Shown here piece by piece: positions 21,450 to 29,418 of a DNA stretch of 37,405 nt; position 1 is the stretch's first letter, and every line of letters starts with the position of its first letter. The position numbers and the translations under genes are program-made. The notes under the pieces were generated by a model that saw only the letters and a program-made list of their open reading frames with translations, was not told where the DNA came from and made no database searches. Source of the DNA: an uncultured Methylotenera sp. (GTDB taxonomy: Bacteria > Pseudomonadota > Gammaproteobacteria > Burkholderiales > Methylophilaceae); the NCBI GenBank assembly GCA_902168195.1, contig CABHOJ010000116.1:1-37405 (forward strand), in the 5' to 3' direction.

Positions 21450-21721
21450 GTATTAATCTCCGGGAAACTTGGGGATGTGTCCGGCGCTCAAAACGGAGGC
21501 TCGGTTTTTCCCTAAAACATTCATGTCAGGCAAGCGTCGATGCAGGCAACATCAGGGCGCTTGAGTATAATCAGCTTAAGTGGAAGCTGGGCCGAAATCT
21601 TGGTTTTTTACGAAGTCGCCATATTGGCGATTTTGGGCCATTTGGTCAAGTTTTTAGGCGCTCGCGAAAAATCGTCATATTCGCTGTAAGTCTTGTATTT
21701 ATTAGCTTTTAAGGGAATTCC

Positions 21722-23200
21722 ATGTCCGTCAAAGTCACACAGTCTTCTATAGTTGCTACCGATAAGTTGATTGACTCGGCGAGCCATGTCTTGCTGGTGC
21801 TGCCAAAAGAGAAACCCGCAGACTTGCCTTATGGCGACCTGCTAGAGAAGACGCTCAAGCGCAAACGCAGCAAATATGCCGATCTGGCGAAATCGCCGAT
21901 CACCGCCCAAGCGCCCGGTGGCGCGTTGTTGAGCTGGGTGCTGCTGGACGCCAAGGCTGCCGCCTTCACACGGCATACCGCATTGCGCAAGGCGACCAAG
22001 CCGCTGCTGGACGAGAAGCCCCAAACGCTCGCCATCGCCGTGTTCGGCAACGCATCGCAACGGGCGACGGCGGCTAGGGAAGCCTGCTACGTGGCTGCGG
22101 TCAATGCCGCCGCCATGCCCAGCCGCAAGGCCAAGGAGAAATCGCATCCGCTGAAAGTCATCGACATCCACGGCTGGCAAGCGGAAGACGCTTTCGCTGG
22201 CGTGCTGGCGCAGGCCGAGGGCAATACGCTCACCCGTAGCCTGACCGTATTGCCGCCGAACGAGCTGACGCCGGAGGTCTATCGCGACAAGATCGCTGCG
22301 CTAGCCAATGCACAAGGCTGGCAGCATGAAGAATTCGACATGAAGAAGCTCAGGAAGATGGGGGCCGGTGCTTTCGTCGCCGTGGGTCAAGGCTCCGAAC
22401 CGCAAGATGCCGCGATCGTGCATCTAACGTACAGCCATAAGTCGCCAAAGAAACACATCTCGCTGGTTGGTAAAGGCATCTGCTTCGATACCGGCGGGCA
22501 CAACTTGAAACCGGCGCGCTACATGAATGGCATGCACGAGGATATGAACGGCTCGGCAGTCGTGCTGGGCATCCTGCTGGCGGTGACAAAGGCCAAGCTG
22601 CCGGTGAAGCTCGATTGCTGGTTGGCTATCGCCCAGAACCATATCGGCCCCAAGGCTTACAAGCAGAACGATGTCGTCACTGCGCTCAACGGCAAGACCA
22701 TCGAGATCGTACATACCGATGCTGAAGGGCGTATGGTGCTATCGGATACCTTGACGCTCGCTTCACGCGCCAAACCGGAACTGATGATTGACTATGCCAC
22801 GCTGACCGGCAGCATGATCACGGCACTGGGCGACCGCTACAGCGGTGTGCTCGGCAATCGTCCGGAATTGCTGTGCAAGGCGGTGGGGGTGGGCATCGCT
22901 GCGGGCGAGCGTGTCAATGCGTTCCCGTTCGATGAGGACTATGACGAGGACCTGGACAGTGATATCGCGGACATCAAGCAATGCACGTTGGGGGGTGAAG
23001 CTGACCATGTCCTGGCTGCGCGCTTCCTGTCCAAATTCATCGAGCATGACGTGCCCTGGTTACATATCGACCTTTCCGCCTGTCGGCGTAAAGGTGGTCT
23101 CGGCGCAGTCGGTAGCGACGTCACCGGGTTCGGTGTCGGATTCACGCTGGAATTGATCAATACCTTGCTTGCAGAGTCGAAGCGCAGTCAGTCGGACTAG
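21722..23200 (+). CDS. leucyl aminopeptidase family (M17) protein
   Basis: GKGICFDTGGHNLKPARYMNGMHEDMNGSAVVLG and HTDAEGRMVLSDTLTLA metal-binding motifs. Confidence 0.93.
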   Translation: MSVKVTQSSIVATDKLIDSASHVLLVLPKEKPADLPYGDLLEKTLKRKRSKYADLAKSPITAQAPGGALLSWVLLDAKAAAFTRHTALRKATKPLLDEKPQTLAIAVFGNASQRATAAREACYVAAVNAAAMPSRKAKEKSHPLKVIDIHGWQAEDAFAGVLAQAEGNTLTRSLTVLPPNELTPEVYRDKIAALANAQGWQHEEFDMKKLRKMGAGAFVAVGQGSEPQDAAIVHLTYSHKSPKKHISLVGKGICFDTGGHNLKPARYMNGMHEDMNGSAVVLGILLAVTKAKLPVKLDCWLAIAQNHIGPKAYKQNDVVTALNGKTIEIVHTDAEGRMVLSDTLTLASRAKPELMIDYATLTGSMITALGDRYSGVLGNRPELLCKAVGVGIAAGERVNAFPFDEDYDEDLDSDIADIKQCTLGGEADHVLAARFLSKFIEHDVPWLHIDLSACRRKGGLGAVGSDVTGFGVGFTLELINTLLAESKRSQSD

Positions 23201-23279
23201 AGGTTGGCCGGACTATGGGTTGGCCGGAGTAGGCGTTGACAGTGGCTTTCGTCATTCGGTTGGTTCATTAGGGGGATAA

Positions 23280-23948
23280 ATGCACACGATCTCAGAGCAG
23301 CTCACATGGCTGGAACAGTTTCCGTCATTGATGCACATGGAGCCGGAGGCCAAGGAAGTGTTGGCGAGGCATGCGCGTATCGTCGAGGCGCCGGTCGGTA
23401 CCATCGGCTATTCGGAAGGTATGCCTTGCAATGCCTATGTGCTGCGTCTGGCCGGTCAGTCGCGCGTCTACAAGATATCGAGCAGTGGCCGTGAGATATT
23501 GTTGTACCGCGTCGGCGCAGGCGAGACATGTGTGCTGACCACGACGTGCCTACTAGGGAGCAGCGATTATCCGGCCTCGACCATCGTCGAACAGCCCATA
23601 CGCGACGTACTGATCCCTGCCGCCACCTTCCATCAACTGATGCTGGATTCCCGTGTGTTCCGTCGTTATGTCATGGAGAACTACGGTGCGCTGATCAGCG
23701 ACCTGATTGTGCTATTGGATGAGGTCGCTTTCCACAGCCTGGATGCGCGGCTGGCCAAATTGCTGCTGGAAGAACCCGGTCCGCAGATCAACAAGACCCA
23801 TCAGCAACTGGCGGCTGAGCTCGGAACCGCACGCGAAGTGGTGAGCCGTCAGCTCAAGCGCTTCGAGCAGAAGGGGTGGGTCAACCTAGGGCGCGGCCAC
23901 ATCGAGATCCTCGATCGTGACGCACTTGAAGAGATCACCCAGCCCTGA
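23280..23948 (+). CDS. Crp/Fnr-family transcriptional regulator
   Basis: cNMP-binding-like N-terminus and C-terminal HTH THQQLAAELGTAREVVSRQLKRFEQKGWVNLGRGHIEI. Confidence 0.92.
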   Translation: MHTISEQLTWLEQFPSLMHMEPEAKEVLARHARIVEAPVGTIGYSEGMPCNAYVLRLAGQSRVYKISSSGREILLYRVGAGETCVLTTTCLLGSSDYPASTIVEQPIRDVLIPAATFHQLMLDSRVFRRYVMENYGALISDLIVLLDEVAFHSLDARLAKLLLEEPGPQINKTHQQLAAELGTAREVVSRQLKRFEQKGWVNLGRGHIEILDRDALEEITQP

Positions 23949-23961
23949 TGCGGTTTTATCC

Positions 23962-24999
23962 TTAACGCCTTTGCATCATGCATGTGTGGGCTTGTTGGCT
24001 TGCAGCGGGAGAGACTGATGCCTCATTCTCAGCCGTTCGCGCAGTGATGGCGCAATCCACACAGGTGCCTTTGCTCGTGTCATAGCCCTTGATGGCTGCC
24101 AGGCCTTTGACGTTCGTCATGACCGTGCCGTCCAGCACGGCTTCATTCAGGTTCGCACCCGTCAGGTCGGCCCCGGTCAGATCCGCTTTGCTGAGATCGG
24201 CGCGAAACAGATCGGTATTGCGCAAGTTGGCTTGACGTAGATCAGCGAACTGCAGGTTGGCGCGGTTGATGTCGGCACCCTCGAAGTTACTCTCGGCGAA
24301 TCGGCCGCCGATCGCGTCGAACCGCATCGCGCCCATGGGCTGATTACCGATATCCAGGCCGAAGCGCCCTTTTGCAATAATGGCGCCACTCATGTCGACA
24401 TTCCCTAGCGTGCCGATCATGCGGGCATTCGTCAGGTTGGCGCCCTTGAAGTTGGTCTGGTCGAAGATCGCCTGGAAGATGGTGGCATCGGTGAGATCGG
24501 CCCCGCTGAGGTCGGCTTTCTCCAGCCTGGCCAGATTCAGGTAGGCACCCCGCATATTCGCGCCACTGAGCTTCGCGCCACGCAGGTAGGCACCGAAGAA
24601 GCTGGTGTTGGCCATGTTGCAGTGACGGAGGTCCAAGCCATCCAGTTCCAGATAGCCTGCATCCTTGTTCGAAAGGTCGCAGCGCTCGCTCTTGATCTGG
24701 GCAAGGGCATCGGCTTGACTGATCTTGCTTCTGTCATTGGCGCTCAATTTCGCATAATGGGTTGCGGCTTTGGCGATGATCTCGGCTTTGTTGCTCGCGG
24801 CATCGAATGCGGCTTTGGCGTTGTCGTTGCCGAAGCAGTAGGTCTTGCCTTCGAATTCGCTGTGGCTGGCGCAATCCGTCTTGACCATCAGGTCAGCGGC
24901 CAGGCTGGTCGTGCAATGATCGCCGAACTCGCCGGCGTAGCTCAGGCAGGCGAATATCGATAGGCATATCGCTGCTAGCAGTTGATAGATTCTCATCAC
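23962..24999 (-). CDS. pentapeptide-repeat protein with signal peptide
   Basis: Repeated A(N/D)Lxx units (GANMRGAYLNLARLEKADLSGADLTDATIF..., ADLSKADLTGADLTGANLNEAVL); secretory N-terminus. Confidence 0.9.
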   Translation of the reverse strand: MMRIYQLLAAICLSIFACLSYAGEFGDHCTTSLAADLMVKTDCASHSEFEGKTYCFGNDNAKAAFDAASNKAEIIAKAATHYAKLSANDRSKISQADALAQIKSERCDLSNKDAGYLELDGLDLRHCNMANTSFFGAYLRGAKLSGANMRGAYLNLARLEKADLSGADLTDATIFQAIFDQTNFKGANLTNARMIGTLGNVDMSGAIIAKGRFGLDIGNQPMGAMRFDAIGGRFAESNFEGADINRANLQFADLRQANLRNTDLFRADLSKADLTGADLTGANLNEAVLDGTVMTNVKGLAAIKGYDTSKGTCVDCAITARTAENEASVSPAASQQAHTCMMQRR

Positions 25000-25224
25000 G
25001 TTCTCCTCGTTTGACCTGTCCTCAAATGGCGACAGTGACTGCAGTGTCCGCTGACTTAAGGCATATCTCAGTAACTGCGGTCACATAGCGAAGGTATGCA
25101 ACAAAAGGCTACGTAAAATCATGAATTCTCGTTGAATCATGTATTCGTGTCGGCCGGGATTTCTCGCGCTACGTTGAATGGCTATCCGCAGACTTGCGGA
25201 GATATCCAGAAAGCGAGAAAGAGA

Positions 25225-25863
25225 ATGCGTAAAGACCTCATGTTGTGGAAACTCGCGACACCGGCTTTGGTGATTGCCAGTATTTCCATGCCCGCCGTGG
25301 CGGATGATGAGTACTTCGACTACGCGCGCGTGATCGCCGTGACCCCACAGACCGAACGTGTGAATGTGCCGCGCGAACAATGCCATACAGAATATGTGCG
25401 CGAAAGTTACAGCAGCTATGACCGCTCGCCGGTGGGCGCCATCATCGGCGGTATCGCAGGTGGTTTACTGGGCAGCCAGATCGGCAAGGGCAATGGTCGT
25501 GTCGCCGGTGCCGCAGTGGGGGCCGGTGTAGGGGCCGTCGTCGGTGATCGTATCGGCGCGACCCAACGAACGGGCTACTCGACGCGTCCCGTCGAACATT
25601 GTGCCCTGGTCGATGACTGGCAGACCGTCAACCGTGGTTATCTGGTGACTTATCGTTACAACGGTCGTGAATACAGCACGGTAAGCGATACATATCCGGG
25701 CGAATCGATCCGGGTGCGGGTGGCGGTCGCGCCTGGCCATGGCGCTGAGCGCATCAGCTACTACGGAGGCGATGATCGCTACGACGGCCGCCATGATGTC
25801 CGACGTGCCGACCATGGATGGGACAAGCGCCGTGGCTGGAAACAGGGTCACCGGTATTATTGA
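25225..25863 (+). CDS. glycine-zipper 2TM-domain protein (secreted)
   Basis: Start reassigned to the ATG at 25225 (MRKDLMLWKLATPALVIASISMPAVAD signal peptide). Zipper VGAIIGGIAGGLLGSQIGKGNGRVAGAAVGAGVGAVVGDRIG. Confidence 0.85.
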   Translation: MRKDLMLWKLATPALVIASISMPAVADDEYFDYARVIAVTPQTERVNVPREQCHTEYVRESYSSYDRSPVGAIIGGIAGGLLGSQIGKGNGRVAGAAVGAGVGAVVGDRIGATQRTGYSTRPVEHCALVDDWQTVNRGYLVTYRYNGREYSTVSDTYPGESIRVRVAVAPGHGAERISYYGGDDRYDGRHDVRRADHGWDKRRGWKQGHRYY

Positions 25864-25885
25864 GTTGCGCTGATGCAGAGATCAT

Positions 25886-25913
25886 GAAAAAGCCGCCGAA
25901 AAGCGGCTTTTTC
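25886..25913. terminator. Bidirectional intrinsic terminator between convergent genes
   Basis: Perfect 11-bp inverted repeat GAAAAAGCCGC-CGAAAA-GCGGCTTTTTC; A/T runs give T-tracts on both strands. Confidence 0.93.
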
Positions 25914-25921
25914 TATTCGGA

Positions 25922-27643
25922 TCAGGCCTTGTCCGGGTCAGCTTTGGCCTTGCCGAACTTCTCGACCAGCCAGCGCCACACCATGCCTTCGGCGATCTCG
26001 CGGCCGTTGATGACGTAGGTCAGGGTCTTGTGATTGCTGAGCAGCAAGGATTGATAGGCTTTGGCGCTCTCGCGGCCGCAGAACAGGATGCGGTCGCCGG
26101 GCAGCAAAGCGGACGTCACTTCCGGTAGCAGGATATGCTGGTCGCCGCGATTGAGTAGCAGGGGAACCAGCCAGAGCTTCTCTTCACGGTTGGCGGGGTC
26201 CCGCATGAGGGCATCGAGCGATACGGGCAGTCCCCAGCTCAGGAGATTGGCGACGGCAGGCGCTTCATGATGGTCGATGCTGATCGCCCACGTCTCCGGC
26301 ACCGATTCCCCCACGGTCTCGACCAGGCGGCTGATCAGCTGGTTCGCCCAGGCGTTGCTCTGGTTGCGCGCGAGCACCAGGAAATGCGCGAGCAAGGGCG
26401 AGATCATGTGCGCTAGGCACTCATGGGCGATGATGTCGCTCGGGTCCATGGTGATGTCGGCATTGAACTGCTGGAACAGGGGTTCGTTGAAACGTTTGTT
26501 CTTGCGGATGACGACGAACAGATTAGGGTTGATCTCGCGCGCGGTCATGACGATCGACAGGTTGTTGATGTCGTTGTCGGTGCCGGCGACGATGCCGACC
26601 GCGCCTTCGATGCCGGCCTCATAGAGCGTCTTGGCATCGGTGCCGCTGCCGATGATGGTGCCTTTCGGGCAATGCGTCATCTCCGGTTCGGCTTCGACGA
26701 TGATGGTGCTCATGCCTTCACGCTGCAGGTTCTCGACCACGGATTTGCCGAAGCGCCCGAAACCGCACACGACCCATTTGCCGACCGGCGGGCAGGCGGG
26801 CGAGGAGAGGCAGTCTCCGGGCACGCCTGTCAGCCACTCATGCAGCAGGTAGCTGCCGAGCGCATGGATCTCCATCGCCAGGTGATCCCCGAAGAGCGTG
26901 TAGGGGTTGATGATGTGGTCGGTGCCGAAAGACGCCATGTTGGCTGCGGTGTCGTTGTTCTCGGCACGTGCCAGTACATTGAGTTTGGGATTGATCAGCT
27001 TGACCGCGACCGAGATCGCCAGGTTGGCGTGGTCGTCATCGGTGAGGGCTGCGACACCGCCGCACATCGGATGCAACACGCCCGCCTTGAGCAGCGTGTC
27101 CGGCAGTTTGGCGTCGGCGCACAGGCCGGGCATGTCGAATTCGTAGTCTTCCAGCTCCAGCTCGTTGATACGGTCCTGCAGCAATTCCACCACCACGACA
27201 CGCATGCCGCGACCATCTAGCGCACGCGCCAGCAGGCTGCCGGTCTCGCCGTAACCACAGATGATGTAGAACGGTTCCTGCAGGTTGCGCACCTCGCGCG
27301 CGAAGCCTGAGGTACGGAAGGCCTGGCGCAAGCCCGGGTCCTGCACCAGGCCGATGATCTTACCGATGCCGTAGAACCACGGGATCACCGTCAGGTAGAT
27401 GGAGAAGGTCATCCATATCCGTTGTTCCGGGCTGTAGGGGAAGGGAACCTCACCGAAACCGATGGTGGTCGCGGTGTAGCTGATGACGTAGAACGCTTCG
27501 AACAGCGACATCTGCCAGGGATTGCCCGCCGGGTCATGCCCCGGCATCAGGGTCATGCCCACCACGGCGATCGTGTAGGTGACGATCACCGTGATGAGCG
27601 GCGCACGCATGCGCCGCAGGATGAGGAAGAGGATGCTGTTCAA
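25922..27643 (-). CDS. potassium channel family protein with two TrkA-N/RCK domains
   Basis: Pore/selectivity filter YTATTIGFGEVPFPYS; Rossmann motifs IICGYGETGSLLARAL and VVCGFGRFGKSVVENL. Confidence 0.9.
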   Translation of the reverse strand: MNSILFLILRRMRAPLITVIVTYTIAVVGMTLMPGHDPAGNPWQMSLFEAFYVISYTATTIGFGEVPFPYSPEQRIWMTFSIYLTVIPWFYGIGKIIGLVQDPGLRQAFRTSGFAREVRNLQEPFYIICGYGETGSLLARALDGRGMRVVVVELLQDRINELELEDYEFDMPGLCADAKLPDTLLKAGVLHPMCGGVAALTDDDHANLAISVAVKLINPKLNVLARAENNDTAANMASFGTDHIINPYTLFGDHLAMEIHALGSYLLHEWLTGVPGDCLSSPACPPVGKWVVCGFGRFGKSVVENLQREGMSTIIVEAEPEMTHCPKGTIIGSGTDAKTLYEAGIEGAVGIVAGTDNDINNLSIVMTAREINPNLFVVIRKNKRFNEPLFQQFNADITMDPSDIIAHECLAHMISPLLAHFLVLARNQSNAWANQLISRLVETVGESVPETWAISIDHHEAPAVANLLSWGLPVSLDALMRDPANREEKLWLVPLLLNRGDQHILLPEVTSALLPGDRILFCGRESAKAYQSLLLSNHKTLTYVINGREIAEGMVWRWLVEKFGKAKADPDKA

Positions 27644-27665
27644 GCTTGTGGCCTATCGAAGACGT

Positions 27666-28040
27666 CTAGCGTCTGAGCGTGATGGTCTCGGCCAGCAAGA
27701 GGATGACGGAGATGACGTTGGCCATCAGCGCGCCACCGGAGAGCGATACCACGCGGGTGATGGTGGTCGATGCATCGACCCCGCCGCTGAACGCGACCCA
27801 GACAACGGCAGCCGCAACCAGCTGCAGGACGGCGACCAGGCTAGTCGCGAGGTGCACGGCGCCGATCTGGGTACGGTCACCGAATTTAAGGACGGTAGCG
27901 ATGAGGTTGACGACGATGGCTGCGTACAGTTCATAGACGTGGTGATGCATGGGATTGTCGATCTCGCCAATGAAAAAACCGAAATTCAGCGTCATCGCCA
28001 AGACGATGAAAAAACCAAAGACCACTTTCTCCAGACTCAT
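27666..28040 (-). CDS. small multi-TM membrane protein (possibly DUF6394 family)
   Basis: 124 aa, several predicted hydrophobic helices, 22 nt upstream of the K+ channel gene; family named from recall only. Confidence 0.65.
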   Translation of the reverse strand: MSLEKVVFGFFIVLAMTLNFGFFIGEIDNPMHHHVYELYAAIVVNLIATVLKFGDRTQIGAVHLATSLVAVLQLVAAAVVWVAFSGGVDASTTITRVVSLSGGALMANVISVILLLAETITLRR

Positions 28041-28052
28041 GTGCTTCTCCGT

Positions 28053-28730
28053 TCAAAGACGTTTTTTAGTTTGAATGACTGATGCCGGGCTTTCGTCATC
28101 GCTGTTTTTCGCCCGGACTTGCAGGTAAAAAGCATACCCTAATTCGGCTTTGCTGGTGTTCTCGGCGTGCAATGCGATGGTTTCCTGCAACTGTTGAGCG
28201 AACGTGAACAATTGATCGGCATCGCCATGCTTCAACTCGAGTTCGACTTCGCAGATATCGGCGAGTGCCTGGTCTTCGATCAATAGATGCCCGACGTCCA
28301 GCGCCATCTCGATGTGGCCGCGCCCGGTATCCAGCTGCCATTCCGTGCGTTTGACGGCTGTGGTGAAGATCGGACGCAGGGCCGCACGCAAGTCGGCGTC
28401 ATCGAAGATCGTGCGTAGCCAGGGGTCGGTGATCTTGGCGAAATCCGGCGCGCCGCGGTGCAGCAGGTCTTCCCATTCCTGCCGGTCGTGCAGTCCGTCG
28501 CGGGCCTTGCCGGCGGTCTTGATCGACTGGAACCAGCCGCCGGACATGCGCCGGACACGCAGGCTGACACCCGCCTTGACTAGGTCGAGTTGCGGGGTGT
28601 CGTAATAGATGCTGGTCAGCTTGCGGGTCACGGGGCGGCCGATGCAGTGCTGCCGCACCAGGCGATGGCGGCGCAATCGTGGGATGTCGCCGGCTGCGAT
28701 CCGCAGCTTGAGTTCGATTTCGCTGGGCAT
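28053..28730 (-). CDS. CYTH-domain protein (inorganic triphosphatase-like), no CHAD domain
   Basis: N-terminal ExExK signature (EIELKL), YYDTPQLDLVKAGVSLRVRR, alternating acidic/basic beta-strand motifs, CEVELELK. Confidence 0.9.
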   Translation of the reverse strand: MPSEIELKLRIAAGDIPRLRRHRLVRQHCIGRPVTRKLTSIYYDTPQLDLVKAGVSLRVRRMSGGWFQSIKTAGKARDGLHDRQEWEDLLHRGAPDFAKITDPWLRTIFDDADLRAALRPIFTTAVKRTEWQLDTGRGHIEMALDVGHLLIEDQALADICEVELELKHGDADQLFTFAQQLQETIALHAENTSKAELGYAFYLQVRAKNSDDESPASVIQTKKRL

Positions 28731-28743
28731 ACCTTGATCCGGC

Positions 28744-29382
28744 TTACTTGCGGTTGCGGTCGGCGTTCACCAGCCAATGAAGCAAGGGCGCCCATTGCTG
28801 CAAATCCTTGGCGACTTGCGAGGGGCGGATATCGAACAGGCTGGCGCCTTGTTCGGCGGCCAAGGCGTAGACCTGGGCGCTGCGAAGATTGCCCATCACC
28901 GGGAAGTCGGCGTCCTGCAGATAGGCTTCCAGCGCAGCTGCTGCACGCGTGCGACTATCGACACGCATGCCGACGATGGCGACGAAGGTGCGCGACTTGC
29001 GCACGGCCTTCTCCTCGCGCAGTACCTCGAGGAATTCCGTCGTGGCCGCCATATCGAACGCCGACGGCTGGATCGGCACGATGACCCAGTCGGCGCGCTT
29101 CACCGCGTCACTCAGCTTGTCCCCGCGCAAGCCTGCGGGCGAGTCGATGATGGTCCAGTCGGCACTCAGGCTGTCGGCATGTTTGCCGCGGCCGTCGAGG
29201 CCATGGATCAAGGGAAGTCGCTCTGAGCGCCGTTCCAGCCAGCCTAGCGCGGAGCGCTGCCTGTCCATGTCCGAGAGGACGACATGCCGTCCGCGTGTGG
29301 CGAAATAACCGGCGAGATTGGTGGCGAGCGTGGTCTTGCCGCTGCCGCCCTTGGGGTTGGCGACGAGCACATTGCGAGTCAT
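28744..29382 (-). CDS. ParA/MinD-like ATPase (second orphan ParA)
   Basis: MTRNVLVANPKGGSGKTTLATNLAGYFA, SDMDRQRSALGWLERR, WTIIDSPAGL. Confidence 0.9.
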   Translation of the reverse strand: MTRNVLVANPKGGSGKTTLATNLAGYFATRGRHVVLSDMDRQRSALGWLERRSERLPLIHGLDGRGKHADSLSADWTIIDSPAGLRGDKLSDAVKRADWVIVPIQPSAFDMAATTEFLEVLREEKAVRKSRTFVAIVGMRVDSRTRAAAALEAYLQDADFPVMGNLRSAQVYALAAEQGASLFDIRPSQVAKDLQQWAPLLHWLVNADRNRK

Positions 29383-29418
29383 GCGAAGTATTCCTTGCTG
29401 TCTGGCTTAGCAGTCTGC

